DNA of 64,000 nucleotides from Streptomyces tailanensis (GCF_008386495.1 NZ_VTHJ01000017.1:84523-148522); one strand, 5' to 3'. Positions 25,892 through 34,797 are shown, counted from the first letter of the stretch. A program made the numbers and translations. The notes: generated by a model from the letters alone, not told the origin.

Positions 25892-27118
25892 ATGAGCGCT
25901 GCAACCCCTCCCACCGAGCGCCGGGTCTCCGCCCGAGTCGGCGCGATCTCCGAGTCCGCCACCCTCGCCGTGGACGCCAAGGCCAAGGCCCTCAAGGCCG
26001 CCGGGCGTCCGGTGATCGGCTTCGGCGCGGGCGAGCCCGACTTCCCGACCCCGGACTACATCGTCGAGGCGGCCGTCGAGGCCTGCAAGAACCCGAAGTA
26101 CCACCGCTACACGCCGGCCGGTGGTCTGCCCGAGCTGAAGGCCGCGATCGCCGCGAAGACCCTGCGCGACTCCGGCTATGAGCCCGACGTCTCGCAGATC
26201 CTGGTCACCAACGGCGGCAAGCAGGCCATCTACGAGGCGTTCGCCGCGATCCTCGACCCGGGCGACGAGGTCATCGTCCCGGCGCCGTACTGGACGACGT
26301 ATCCGGAGTCGATCCGCCTGGCCGGCGGTGTCCCGGTGGAGGTCGTCGCGGACGAGACGACCGGCTACCGGGTCTCCGTGGAGCAGCTGGAGGCGGCCCG
26401 CACGGAGAAGACGAAGGTCGTCCTGTTCGTCTCCCCGTCGAACCCGACCGGCGCGGTCTACACGGAGCCCCAGACCGAGGCGATCGGCCGCTGGGCCGTC
26501 GAGCACGGCCTGTGGGTGATGACGGACGAGATCTACGAGCACCTGGTCTACGGTGACGCGGCCTCGGTGTCGCTGCCAGCGCTGCTGCCCGAGCTGCGCG
26601 ACAAGTGCATCGTGGTCAACGGTGTGGCGAAGACGTACGCCATGACCGGCTGGCGGGTCGGGTGGATCATCGGCCCGAAGGACGTCGTGAAGGCCGCGAC
26701 GAACCTGCAGTCGCACGCCACGTCGAACGTGTCGAACGTCGCCCAGGTCGCGGCCCTCGCCGCCGTTTCCGGTGACCTGGAGGCCGTCGCGAAGATGCGC
26801 GAGGCCTTCGACCGGCGCCGCAAGACCATCGTGCGGATGCTCAACGAGATCGACGGAGTCCTCTGCCCGGAGCCCGAGGGGGCGTTCTACGCCTACCCGT
26901 CCGTGAAGGACCTGCTCGGCAAGGAGATCCGCGGCAAGCGCCCGCAGGACACGGTCGAACTCGCCGCGCTGATCCTGGAGGAGGCCGAGGTCGCAGTCGT
27001 ACCCGGCGAGGCGTTCGGCACGCCGGGCTACCTGCGGCTGTCGTACGCGCTGGGTGACGAGGATCTCGTCGAGGGCGTCTCCCGGATCCAGAAGCTGCTG
27101 GCGGAGGCGACGGACTGA
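25892..27118 (+). CDS. aspC: Aspartate-type PLP aminotransferase (fold I)
   Basis: Transfers amino groups between aspartate (or a related amino acid) and 2-oxoglutarate using PLP. The 408-residue class I aminotransferase starts at ATG 25892 (MSAATPPTERRVSARVGAI). Visible residues: NPTG near 184-187, Asp212 of TDEIYEHLVY (binds the pyridine N), Lys247 in VAKTYAMTGWRVGW (Schiff base) and the conserved Arg of GWR. It is divergent from tRNA-Trp and secE. Streptomyces genomes hold several paralogues, so the exact substrate is not certain. Confidence 0.88.
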   Translation: MSAATPPTERRVSARVGAISESATLAVDAKAKALKAAGRPVIGFGAGEPDFPTPDYIVEAAVEACKNPKYHRYTPAGGLPELKAAIAAKTLRDSGYEPDVSQILVTNGGKQAIYEAFAAILDPGDEVIVPAPYWTTYPESIRLAGGVPVEVVADETTGYRVSVEQLEAARTEKTKVVLFVSPSNPTGAVYTEPQTEAIGRWAVEHGLWVMTDEIYEHLVYGDAASVSLPALLPELRDKCIVVNGVAKTYAMTGWRVGWIIGPKDVVKAATNLQSHATSNVSNVAQVAALAAVSGDLEAVAKMREAFDRRRKTIVRMLNEIDGVLCPEPEGAFYAYPSVKDLLGKEIRGKRPQDTVELAALILEEAEVAVVPGEAFGTPGYLRLSYALGDEDLVEGVSRIQKLLAEATD

Positions 27119-27137
27119 CGTCCTGACCATTCGCTTC

Positions 27138-27175
27138 GGGGTGGGCACCTACGACTTTTCTGAGGTGCTCACCCC
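27138..27175 (+). terminator. Terminator after the aminotransferase gene
   Basis: Arms GGGGTGGGCACCT / AGGTGCTCACCCC (one G-T wobble), 12-nt loop, 20 bp after the stop codon. Confidence 0.8.
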
Positions 27176-27250
27176 ATTCGTTTGTGCGAGCAAGACCACG
27201 TTCGGGGAATCCGCTACCGGGACGGTGTCGGCGTACGGCAGGATCCTCGA

Positions 27251-28288
27251 ATGGAGCCTGTACGTGATGTCTCTGAGCTGCCGAAAGCCCATCTGCACCT
27301 GCACTTCACCGGCTCGATGCGCCCGGGGACCGTTCTGGAACTGGCCGACAAGTACGGCGTACGTCTGCCCGACGCGCTGACGGAGGCGCTGACCAGCGGA
27401 GAGCCGCCGAGACTGCGGGCGACGGACGAGCGGGGCTGGTTCCGCTTCCAGCGCCTGTACGACGCGGCCCGCTCGTGCCTCAGGCAGCCCGAGGACATTC
27501 AGCGGCTGGTGCGGGAGGCTGCGGAGGAGGACGTGAGGGACGGCTCGGGCTGGCTGGAGATCCAGGTCGACCCGACGTCGTACGCCCCTCGGCTGGGTGG
27601 GCTGATCCCGGCGTTGGAGGTCATCCTGGACGCGGTGGACACGACCGTGCGGGAGACCGGGCTGGGCATGCGGGTCCTGGTCGCGGCGAACCGTATGAAG
27701 CACCCTCTGGACGCGCGCACGCTGGCGCGGCTGGCGGTGCGGTACGCGGACCGTGGTGTCGTCGGTTTCGGGCTCTCCAACGACGAGCTCCGGGGCATGG
27801 CCAGGGACTTCGACCGGGCCTTCGCGATCGCCCGGGAGGGCGGCCTGCTGTCGGCGCCGCACGGCGGCGAGCTGACCGGCCCGTCCTCGGTCCGCGACTG
27901 CCTGGACGACCTGCACGCGAACCGGATCGGGCACGGAGTGCGCGCGGCGGAGGACCCGCGCCTGCTGAAGCGCCTCGCGGACCGGGGCGTGACCTGCGAG
28001 GTCTGCCCGGCCTCCAACGTCGCCCTCGGCGTCTACGAGAAGCCCCAGGACGTCCCCCTGCGCACCCTGTTCGACGCCGGCGTCCCCATGGCCCTGGGCG
28101 CCGACGACCCTCTCCTCTTCGGCTCCCGCCTAGCGGCCCAGTACGAGATCGCCCGCCACCACCACGCCTTCACAGACGAGGAACTGGCAGAACTGGCCCG
28201 CCAGTCGATCCGAGCATCGGCGGCCCCGGAGGAAACGAAGCGGAAACTACTGACCGGCGTAGACGACTGGCTAACCAGCGCCCCGTAA
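27251..28288 (+). CDS. Adenosine-deaminase family protein
   Basis: Zinc hydrolase of the adenosine/AMP deaminase superfamily, predicted to deaminate adenosine or a related purine. 345 residues from ATG 27251 (AGGATC upstream). Visible motifs: His16 and His18 in AHLHLHFTGS (the usual HxH after KAEL/KVEL), the HGGE motif (PHGGELTG, equivalent to HAGE of ADA), RIGHGV, CPASNV and GADDPLLF. Compared with ADA the first signature has His in place of the usual Glu and F-T-G in place of L-D/E-G, so a substrate other than adenosine is possible. The gene sits between the aminotransferase gene and murB; its stop codon lies in the loop of its own terminator hairpin. Confidence 0.8.
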   Translation: MEPVRDVSELPKAHLHLHFTGSMRPGTVLELADKYGVRLPDALTEALTSGEPPRLRATDERGWFRFQRLYDAARSCLRQPEDIQRLVREAAEEDVRDGSGWLEIQVDPTSYAPRLGGLIPALEVILDAVDTTVRETGLGMRVLVAANRMKHPLDARTLARLAVRYADRGVVGFGLSNDELRGMARDFDRAFAIAREGGLLSAPHGGELTGPSSVRDCLDDLHANRIGHGVRAAEDPRLLKRLADRGVTCEVCPASNVALGVYEKPQDVPLRTLFDAGVPMALGADDPLLFGSRLAAQYEIARHHHAFTDEELAELARQSIRASAAPEETKRKLLTGVDDWLTSAP

Positions 28289-28298
28289 GGGGCGCTGG
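28275..28298 (+). terminator. Terminator overlapping the stop codon of the deaminase gene
   Basis: Perfect 10-bp stem CCAGCGCCCC / GGGGCGCTGG around GTAA; the loop contains the TAA stop codon (28286-28288). Confidence 0.75.
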
Positions 28299-28438
28299 GA
28301 ACTCCGCGAGCAACCACACACAACCCGCACCCGCCGTACAACCCGCACCCCCGAGCTCTGAGGCGCCATGGCGGGGTCGAAGGGGCGGCAGCCCAGAATG
28401 GGTAGGGCCGGCGGGGGCGAAACTCCTCGTGGGCTCCC

Positions 28439-29494
28439 CTACAGACTCACGCCCACCGTCACCGGCTCATTCACCAGCGTGATCCCGAAGGCATCGCGAA
28501 CCCCGGCCACAACCTCCCGGGCCAGCGCGAGCAGATCCTCGGTGGTGGCCGATCCCCGGTTGGTGAGGGCCAGGGTGTGCTTGGTGGAGATTCGAGCAGG
28601 ACCGGCACCGTAGCCCTTGCTGAAGCCCGCCTTGTCGATCAGCCAGGCCGCGGAGGTCTTCGTGTGACCGTCCCCGGCGGCGTACGCGGGCGGGGCGACG
28701 CCGTCGCCGAGCCGCTCCCGCACGCGCGCGTGAAACACGGCGTACTCCTCGTCCGTGAGGATCGGATTCGTGAAGAACGACCCGGCGGACCAGGTGTCAT
28801 GGTCCTCGGGGTCGAGCACCATGCCCTTCCCGGCGCGTAGCTTCAGAACGGTCTCGCGGGCGTCGGCGAGGGGCACACGGTCACCGGGCTCGACGCCCAG
28901 CGCGCGGGCCGTCTCGGCGTACTTGATCGGCCCCGACAGCCCGTCCGCGTCCTCCAGTTCGAACCGGACGCGCAGGACGACGTATCGCTCGGGGTCGTTC
29001 TTGAAGCGACTGTGGCGGTACGAGAAGGCGCACTCCGCGTTCGGGACGGTGACCGTCTCGCGGGTGCGGCGGTCGTAGGCGACGACCTCGGTGATGGTGG
29101 AGGCGACCTCCTGCCCGTACGCGCCGACGTTCTGGATCGGTGTCGCGCCGGCGGAGCCGGGGATTCCGGCAAGGCATTCGATGCCCGCGAGCCCGGCACC
29201 GACGGTACGGGTGACGGCGTCGGTCCACACCTCGCCGGCGGCCAGCTCCAGCCTCGTGCCATCGAGCGCGAACCCCTTGGTCGCGATGACCAGCGCGGTT
29301 CCGGCGAAGCCCTTGTCACCGATGACCAGGTTCGAACCACCGCCGATCAGCAGCAGGGGCGTACCGGTGTCATCGGCCTCGCGTACGGCGGCGATTACCT
29401 CGTCGTCGGTGGTGGCGGTGATCAGCCGCCGCGCGGGCCCGCCCAGCCGGAAGGTGGTCAACGGGGCGAGGGGGGCGTCGTGGAGTTCCTGCAC
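28439..29494 (-). CDS. murB: UDP-N-acetylenolpyruvoylglucosamine reductase
   Basis: FAD enzyme that makes UDP-MurNAc for peptidoglycan. From the GTG at 29494 (VQELHDAPLAPLTTFRLGGPA) the protein has 351 residues. The FAD domain is clear (LLIGGGSNLV, GIPGSAGATPIQNVGAYGQE, and the catalytic Ser in AGSFFTNP). It is convergent with the deaminase gene. The long upstream open frame is not conserved-looking and has no start signal. Confidence 0.95.
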   Translation of the reverse strand: MQELHDAPLAPLTTFRLGGPARRLITATTDDEVIAAVREADDTGTPLLLIGGGSNLVIGDKGFAGTALVIATKGFALDGTRLELAAGEVWTDAVTRTVGAGLAGIECLAGIPGSAGATPIQNVGAYGQEVASTITEVVAYDRRTRETVTVPNAECAFSYRHSRFKNDPERYVVLRVRFELEDADGLSGPIKYAETARALGVEPGDRVPLADARETVLKLRAGKGMVLDPEDHDTWSAGSFFTNPILTDEEYAVFHARVRERLGDGVAPPAYAAGDGHTKTSAAWLIDKAGFSKGYGAGPARISTKHTLALTNRGSATTEDLLALAREVVAGVRDAFGITLVNEPVTVGVSL

Positions 29495-29672
29495 GGGCTC
29501 AAGACTACGAGACGGCCATACCGGCGAAGGCTTGCCCTGGAACTCCGTCCTGGAACTCCGCCACGGCCAGTGCCGTTGATCAGGCCAGGGGGCCCGGCGC
29601 GCGTAAGGAGCGCCCCACAATGGAGAACGCCCCTTACACCTCCACATACCCCCGGCCCCTCGCCCGTACGGC

Positions 29673-30101
29673 TCAGGCCAGTCGTACGACCGCTCGCGAC
29701 ATGCCCAGCACCTTCTGACCGGCGCTCATCGCCGTCAGGTCGACGCGGACGGTGTTGTCGTCGAGCTTGGCGCCGACCTTGGCGGTGACCTCGATGGTGG
29801 CGCCCTGGTCGTCGTTGGGGACGACGACGGGCTTGGTGAAGCGGACGCCGTACTCGACGACCGCGCCCGGGTCACCGGCCCAGTCGGTGACGACGCGGAT
29901 CGCCTCGGCCATGGTGAACATGCCGTGCGCGATGACGTCGGGGAGGCCGACCTCCTTGGCGAACTTCTCGTTCCAGTGGATCGGGTTGAAGTCGCCGGAG
30001 GCGCCCGCGTACTGGACGAGCGTGGCGCGGGTCACGCCGAAGGTCTGGGCCGGCAGTTCGGTGCCGACCTCGACGGCGTCGTAAGAGATCTTCGCGGTCA
30101 T
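29673..30101 (-). CDS. MaoC-type dehydratase subunit (HadB-like)
   Basis: Hot-dog fold (R)-specific enoyl hydratase / 3-hydroxyacyl dehydratase subunit. 142 residues from ATG 30101 (MTAKISYDAVEVGTEL). The MaoC motif with catalytic Asp and His is complete: YAGASGDFNPIHWNEKFA, followed by GLPDVIAHGMFTMA. It begins 7 bp after the stop of the partner subunit and the two should form a heterodimer acting on acyl-thioesters, in analogy to mycobacterial HadAB. Its exact role in Streptomyces is not shown by sequence. Confidence 0.88.
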   Translation of the reverse strand: MTAKISYDAVEVGTELPAQTFGVTRATLVQYAGASGDFNPIHWNEKFAKEVGLPDVIAHGMFTMAEAIRVVTDWAGDPGAVVEYGVRFTKPVVVPNDDQGATIEVTAKVGAKLDDNTVRVDLTAMSAGQKVLGMSRAVVRLA

Positions 30102-30108
30102 CGGTTTC

Positions 30109-30561
30109 TCATGCCCCCTCTGCCGCACGGGCCACGAGCTTGGTCCAGGCGGTGACGACGTGGTCGCCCGCCTCGTCGTGGACCTCTCCGCGGACGTCCA
30201 GGATGTCGTTGCCCGCCAGGGACTTGATCACCTCGATCGTCGAGGTGACCGTGAGCCGGTCACCGGCGCGCACCGGGCGCTTGTACGCGAACTTCTGGTC
30301 GCCGTGCACCACACGGCTGTAGTCGAGGCCGAGTTGCGGGTCGGAGACGACGACGCCCGCGGCCTTGAAGGTGATCGAGAACACGAAGGTCGGCGGGGCG
30401 ATCACGTCGGGGTAGCCGAGTGCCTTGGCGACGTCGGGGTCCGTGTATACAGGGTTGGCGTCCCCCACGGCCTCCGCGAATTCACGGATCTTCTCCCGGC
30501 CGACCTCGTAGGGGTCGGTGGGCGGGTAGGACCGCCCTACGAAGGACTGGTCGAGCGCCAT
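30109..30561 (-). CDS. MaoC-like N-terminal dehydratase subunit (HadA-like, UPF0336)
   Basis: 150 residues from ATG 30561 (MALDQSFVGRSYPP). Hot-dog fold of the UPF0336 family: REFAEAVGDANPVYTDPD and YPDVIAPPTFVF are the typical segments. This subunit lacks the catalytic Asp-x4-His pair of the MaoC motif in canonical form, consistent with a structural or substrate-binding role next to the HadB-like partner encoded 7 bp downstream. Gene order rpmG-HadA-HadB is usual for Streptomyces. Confidence 0.88.
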   Translation of the reverse strand: MALDQSFVGRSYPPTDPYEVGREKIREFAEAVGDANPVYTDPDVAKALGYPDVIAPPTFVFSITFKAAGVVVSDPQLGLDYSRVVHGDQKFAYKRPVRAGDRLTVTSTIEVIKSLAGNDILDVRGEVHDEAGDHVVTAWTKLVARAAEGA

Positions 30562-30607
30562 GGCTCGGCACCTCCTGCTCTACTGGCCGGTATTGGTCGA
30601 TGTAACG

Positions 30608-30647
30608 ACGCGAGGCCGCCCCCGATCACTCGGGGACGGCCTCGCGT
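30608..30647 (-). terminator. rpmG terminator
   Basis: Long stem ACGCGAGGCCG / CGGCCTCGCGT with a GC-rich inner stem (CCCCG / CGGGG), 11 bp after the rpmG stop. It separates rpmG from the dehydratase genes. Confidence 0.85.
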
Positions 30648-30658
30648 ACGAGCCTGAT

Positions 30659-30823
30659 TTATCGCGTTTCGCGGTGCGCGGTGTGCGCGTTGCAACGCGG
30701 GCAGTGCTTCTTCATCTCCAGTCGGTCCGGGTTGTTACGCCGGTTCTTCTTGGTGATGTAGTTCCGCTCCTTGCACTCCACGCAGGCCAGCGTGATCTTC
30801 GGGCGGACGTCGGTGGCAGCCAC
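30659..30823 (-). CDS. rpmG: 50S ribosomal protein L33, zinc-binding type
   Basis: 54 residues: GTG start at 30823 with AAGGAG upstream, product VAATDVRPKITLACVEC...HCPRCNAHTAHRETR, stop TAA at 30659. Both CxxC pairs (CVEC and CPRC) are present, so this is the zinc-containing (C+) form; Streptomyces also carries zinc-free paralogues under Zur control elsewhere. It is close to tRNA-Met and tRNA-Thr. Too short for most ORF scans. Confidence 0.96.
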   Translation of the reverse strand: MAATDVRPKITLACVECKERNYITKKNRRNNPDRLEMKKHCPRCNAHTAHRETR

Positions 30824-30913
30824 GTGAGTGCTCCTTGACGAACGGATGGGATTGGTTTAACGCAGGAAAGAGTAGCCGATCGAAGGACCGACCCCGCAAT
30901 CGGCTACTGTCAG

Positions 30914-30986
30914 TAGCGGTGACCGGACTTGAACCGGTGACACAGCGATTATGAGCCGCTTGCTCTACCGACTGAGCTACACCGCT
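30914..30986 (-). tRNA. tRNA-Met (CAT anticodon, elongator type)
   Basis: 73 nt on the minus strand: acceptor AGCGGTG / CACCGCT, D-arm GCTCAGTCGGTAGAGC, anticodon stem with CAT, T-arm CCGGTTCAAGTCCGG. The first pair is A-T, not the C-A mismatch of initiator tRNA, so this should be the elongator. CCA is not encoded. Confidence 0.95.
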
Positions 30987-31032
30987 GTGATGCGATCGGG
31001 CCCCGCCTTGCGGCGGGAACCTTTCACACCAG

Positions 31033-31105
31033 AGCCCCAATACGGAATCGAACCGTAGACCTTCTCCTTACCATGGAGACGCTCTGCCGACTGAGCTATT
31101 GGGGC
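31033..31105 (-). tRNA. tRNA-Thr (GGT anticodon)
   Basis: 73 nt on the minus strand: acceptor GCCCCAA / TTGGGGC, D-arm GCTCAGTCGGCAGAGC, anticodon stem TCTCC / GGAGA with loop ATGGTAA (anticodon GGT), T-arm ACGGTTCGATTCCGT. It is 46 bp upstream of tRNA-Met and very likely in the same transcript. Confidence 0.96.
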
Positions 31106-31414
31106 GAGCGATGAAGACATTACACGGCTCACCGCCGTTCGCCCAAATCCGTTTCGCGGCCTCCACCCGGAGCGGTCCGGGGGCGTTCTCCGCTCTGTTC
31201 AACTGGGCTCCGCAGGCCTCATGCACCACCGTTCCCGGCTTTCCCGGCAGCCACCGGCCAGGTGAACCGCACCAGTACGACTATTGCGCTCCTGCGCGCT
31301 GAGGGCGTGCGACCGGCCTAGGCTCGACTCACTCTGCGTGATCTTGTGTCCCTCAGTCAGCCCCTCAGTCCGCCCTAAGTCTCACCGTGCCGCCGTCGTC
31401 GAGCCAGGAGCGCG
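31106..31414. promoter_or_regulatory. Divergent spacer with candidate tRNA-Thr/Met promoter
   Basis: On the minus strand TAATGT (31117-31122), with TTGGGC 18 bp upstream (31141-31146), would start transcription just before the tRNA-Thr 5' end. The rest of the 309-bp stretch should hold the promoter of the amidohydrolase-like gene; I see no clear consensus for it. Confidence 0.4.
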
Positions 31415-32689
31415 ATGCCCGACAGTCAGCCGCAGCCGTCCCACTCCTCGTCCGGCCCGCCCTTCGGGCCGGACGAGGCAGGCGCCCTGCTGCTGTGCGG
31501 TGCGCGGCTCACCGACGGCCGGGCCGTGGACGTACGGCTGGGCCGCGGACGTATCGAGGCGGTCGGCACGGCGGGCAGTCTGGGAACGGGCGGAACGACC
31601 GCGTCCGGGGTGCCGGTCAAGCGTGTGGATCTCGGCGGGCATCTGCTCCTGCCGGCTCCTGTGGAGCCGCACGCCCACGGTGACACGGCTCTGTCGGACG
31701 ATGTCGGGGGGCCCGTCTCGTACGACGGTCAGGACGTCCAGCGGCGGGTCACCGAGGCCGCGCTGCTCCAGCTCGGGCACGGTGCCACCGCGCTGCGCTC
31801 GCATGTCCGCGTGGGCGATGTGCAGGGGCTGGGGGCGTTGGAGGCGGTGCTCCAGGCTCAGCGGGCGTTGCGGGGGCTCGTGGAGCTGACGGCGGTGGCG
31901 ATGCCTCGGGTGCTGACCGGGGTGGCCGGGGCGGACGGGCTGGCCATGCTGCGGGACGCGGTGAAGATGGGGGCCTCGGTGGTGGGGGGCTGTCCGGATC
32001 TGGATCCCGATCCCACCGGGTATGTCGAGGCGGTGCTGGGCATCGCCTCCGAGCACGGGTGTCCGGTGGATCTGCACACCGATGGCGGTGATCCGGCTCG
32101 GCTCGCCCGGCTGGCGGCGATGGCGGGTGGGTTGCGGGGCGGGGTCACGCTCGGGCCGTGCGGTGGGCTCGGGCGGTTGCCTGACCAGGTCGCGACCCGC
32201 GCCGCGGATCAGCTGGCGGCGGCCGGGGTGGGTGTCGTGTGTCTGCCTCAGGGTGGGTGCGGCGGGGTGGATCGCCGGGGGACCGCGCCCGTACGGCTGT
32301 TGCGGGCGGCCGGGGTGCGGGTTGCGGCGGGGAGCGGTGCGTTGCGGGATGTGTCCAATCCGGTGGGGCGGGGGGATCCGCTGGAGGCGGCGTATTTGCT
32401 GGCGTCGCGCTATGGGCTGCGGGTCGAGGAGGCGTACGACGCGGTGAGCGGTGCGGCGCGGGCGGCGCTGGGGTTGCCGGAGGTGCGGGTGGAGGCGGGG
32501 TTTCCGGCCGAGCTGCTCGCCGTGCGAGGGGATGGGTTGGCGGGGGTGCTGTCGCTGGCGTACAGCCGGGTTGTGGTGCATGGGGGGCGCGTGGTGGCGC
32601 GGACCAGCGCGGTGCGGGAATTTTGTGGGTCGGGGGTGGTTGGGGGGCTGGAATTGCCTCGGCAGGGGCGGAGTGCCTCCGGCGGTTAG
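31415..32689 (+). CDS. Amidohydrolase superfamily protein, cytosine-deaminase-like, with altered metal site
   Basis: 424 residues, ATG at 31415 with CCAGGAG upstream. The layout is that of CodA-like amidohydrolases: an N-terminal composite-domain strand set, then PVEPHAHGDTALS with the HxH metal pair (His86, His88), VDLHTDGGD (His221), and the C-terminal strand set with RVVVHGGRVVA. By recalled alignment with E. coli cytosine deaminase three catalytic positions are changed: the Glu after the third His (here Gly in HTDGG), the fourth His (here in TLGPCGG) and the Asp of GHDDV (here GSGAL, about residues 306-310). The enzyme may therefore have another chemistry or be inactive. Function unknown. 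Confidence 0.7.
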   Translation: MPDSQPQPSHSSSGPPFGPDEAGALLLCGARLTDGRAVDVRLGRGRIEAVGTAGSLGTGGTTASGVPVKRVDLGGHLLLPAPVEPHAHGDTALSDDVGGPVSYDGQDVQRRVTEAALLQLGHGATALRSHVRVGDVQGLGALEAVLQAQRALRGLVELTAVAMPRVLTGVAGADGLAMLRDAVKMGASVVGGCPDLDPDPTGYVEAVLGIASEHGCPVDLHTDGGDPARLARLAAMAGGLRGGVTLGPCGGLGRLPDQVATRAADQLAAAGVGVVCLPQGGCGGVDRRGTAPVRLLRAAGVRVAAGSGALRDVSNPVGRGDPLEAAYLLASRYGLRVEEAYDAVSGAARAALGLPEVRVEAGFPAELLAVRGDGLAGVLSLAYSRVVVHGGRVVARTSAVREFCGSGVVGGLELPRQGRSASGG

Positions 32690-32758
32690 ACCGGAGCACG
32701 GGCGGTACGTCGAGGGTCGGGGCCGTCGGTGGCTGTGCTGCCCTCGCTGCGGGCAGTC

Positions 32759-32798
32759 GTGCCGCTGGGGCGATGGGGGAGGGTGGGCGCAGCGGCAC
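32759..32798. terminator. Hairpin between two convergent genes
   Basis: Arms GTGCCGCTG / CAGCGGCAC around a 22-nt loop, placed between the stop of the amidohydrolase-like gene and the convergent lipoprotein gene. It can serve both directions. Confidence 0.5.
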
Positions 32799-32882
32799 CT
32801 CGTAGCGCCGAGTCGCGCAGCCCACCCCCGCCCAGCCTCAGCGCCGGGTGCGCACGCAGGCCGGCAGCACGGTCGAAGGTGG

Positions 32883-33950
32883 TCAGACGCCCAGCATGCC
32901 GCCGGTGAAGGGGTCGCCGAACTCGTCGACCGGGATTTCGGTGGCGTCCTCGGGGGCGCTGACGTCGGCGGCCTTGTCAAAGGTGAGGATGAGGGGGGCC
33001 TTGGCGCCCTTCGGGTCGTCGGCGAGGACGGCGAGGTCGGTCTCGATCTGGGTCAGGTCGCCGTTCTTGAGGGTGAAGTCGACCGCGACCTTCCTGTTCG
33101 GGGCGTCCTTCAGGTCCTTGGCGGTGGGGAGTTCGGCGCCCGGCGGGAGGTCGCCCTTCAGGGGCTGGAGCTTGTCGAAGACGCCCGTGAGGAGGTCGCG
33201 GAAGTTGGCCTTGGCGGTGATGACCTCGGTGCCGTCCTTGCCCTCCTTGGTCTTGAAGCTGACCTCGCGGGCGACGACACCGCGTACGGCGTCGAGGATC
33301 TTCTTCTGGGTCTTGGCGTCGAGTTCGCCGGAATCGGCCGAGCCGGAGCCCGCGGTGGCGTCTTCCAGTTCGGAGGTGGCGATCTTGACCCACTCGCCTT
33401 CCAGGAGCGGGCGCAGGACGTCCTGCTCGTCCTCCGGGAGTTCGTCGAGTTCGTCGGCCGTGGGGAAGGGCACGCCCATCGCCTCGCCCATGGCTTCCAT
33501 GTCGGCGCGGTAGTACGTGTAGTCGCCGACGACCCGGTACTCGATAAGCGCGCCGTCGTCGCCCGAGACCTTCATGCCGACGCCGACGATGTCCTTCTCG
33601 CCCGAATCGGCCAGCGGCTTCTTGGACTTGACGGACACGTCGACGCGCAGGCCGGTGAAGAACTCCGCCATCTCCGGCGGCACTTCCTCGCTCTCCTCGC
33701 CCGCCAGCGCGGCGAGGTCGTCCGGGTCGGCGTCGAGTCGCAGCCCGAAGGCCAGGGACTTCTGTTCGCCGAGCCGCTCGACGGCCTTGTCCACCTTCTG
33801 TCCCGCGGTGAGGTTCTGGACCGTGCCGCACGCGGCCATCGTGACAAGCACGGCGGCGGCACAGCCCACTCCGGTGACGGTGCGGCGGATGACGGGTGCC
33901 TCGGTGGCGGATGCGCGCGCCATGGACGTACGTACGACTGATGTGCGCAT
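32883..33950 (-). CDS. LppX/LprG-like lipoprotein
   Basis: 355 residues from ATG 33950. Signal peptide with lipobox VTMAAC (Cys41) and then a long extracytoplasmic domain starting LTAGQKVDKAVERLGEQKS. The beta-rich pattern (TYYRADMEAM, then KVAVDFTLKNGDLTQIETDLAV) fits the LppX/LprAFG/LolA-like fold, whose members bind lipids; it is the same general type as the broken lipoprotein at 21794-22666. The Shine-Dalgarno (GGGGGGAC) is about 14 nt from the ATG, farther than usual; an ATG nine codons later has no better signal. The much longer open frame upstream belongs to the divergent gene's opposite strand. Confidence 0.75.
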   Translation of the reverse strand: MRTSVVRTSMARASATEAPVIRRTVTGVGCAAAVLVTMAACGTVQNLTAGQKVDKAVERLGEQKSLAFGLRLDADPDDLAALAGEESEEVPPEMAEFFTGLRVDVSVKSKKPLADSGEKDIVGVGMKVSGDDGALIEYRVVGDYTYYRADMEAMGEAMGVPFPTADELDELPEDEQDVLRPLLEGEWVKIATSELEDATAGSGSADSGELDAKTQKKILDAVRGVVAREVSFKTKEGKDGTEVITAKANFRDLLTGVFDKLQPLKGDLPPGAELPTAKDLKDAPNRKVAVDFTLKNGDLTQIETDLAVLADDPKGAKAPLILTFDKAADVSAPEDATEIPVDEFGDPFTGGMLGV

Positions 33951-34091
33951 GGTGGTAATGACGTCCCCCCTGTGTTTTCTGTGCTCGCCGGAACGGCGAA
34001 CATGGGTGAGACCTGTGAGGCCCCCGGAAGGTTGCGCGGCGTGCGGACCGTTGTGCGGCGAAGGCGTCCGTTCGGGCGTACGGTCGGAAAC

Positions 34092-34748
34092 ATGCGCATT
34101 GTCATCGCTGGAGGCCATGGTCAGATCGCGCTGCGGTTGGAGCGGCTGCTCACCGCGCGCGGGTACGAGGTCGCGGGTATCATCCGCCGTCCCGAGCAGG
34201 CCGACGATCTGCGCGCGGCCGGTGCCGAGCCGGTACTGTGCGATCTGGAGTCGGCCTCGGTCGAGGAGGTCGCCGCGCATCTGCAGGGCGCGGACGGCGC
34301 CGTGTTCGCGGCGGGCGCCGGTCCGGGCAGCGGGGCGGCCCGCAAGGACACGGTGGACCGCGGCGCCGCGGTCCTGTTCGCGGACGCGGCGATACGCACG
34401 GGTGTACGACGTCATCTGGTCGTGTCCTCGATGGGCGCGAACCCGAAGCACGAGGGCAACGAGGTCTTCGACGCGTATCTGCGGGCGAAGGGCCAGGCGG
34501 ACGCATATGTGTATGGGCTGGACGCCTTGGACTGGACGATCCTGCGGCCCGGAATGCTGACGGACGACGCCGGCACCGGTCTTGTGCGCCTGGAGGCCTC
34601 CACGGGACGCGGCCCGATTCCCCGCGCCGACGTGGCGGCCGTCCTCGCCGAGCTGCTGGACACCCCCGCCACAGCCGGGCTGACGTTGGAAGTGATCAGC
34701 GGCTCGACGCCGGTCGGGGTGGCGGTGAAGTCGGTGGCCGGGAACTGA
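34092..34748 (+). CDS. NAD(P)-binding protein of the atypical SDR family
   Basis: 218 residues from ATG 34092 (MRIVIAGGHGQIALRLERLL). Rossmann fold with glycine motif GGHGQIA near residues 7-13, acidic DL after the third strand (CDLESAS), VVSSMGAN and the LDWTILRPGML segment characteristic of NAD(P)H-binding/NmrA-like epimerase-type proteins. The classical YxxxK is not obvious (YLRAKGQAD is the nearest). Divergent from the lipoprotein gene with a 141-bp spacer. The substrate is not predictable. Confidence 0.85.
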   Translation: MRIVIAGGHGQIALRLERLLTARGYEVAGIIRRPEQADDLRAAGAEPVLCDLESASVEEVAAHLQGADGAVFAAGAGPGSGAARKDTVDRGAAVLFADAAIRTGVRRHLVVSSMGANPKHEGNEVFDAYLRAKGQADAYVYGLDALDWTILRPGMLTDDAGTGLVRLEASTGRGPIPRADVAAVLAELLDTPATAGLTLEVISGSTPVGVAVKSVAGN

Positions 34749-34797
34749 CAAGGGACGGGGCGAGTGGCCGGGGATTGGCCCCGTCCGGCCAGGAGGC

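Noticed and set aside
30735..31040. A 101-codon frame across tRNA-Met and rpmG
   Set aside because: It reads through the tRNA gene and out of phase with the ribosomal protein; no start signal.
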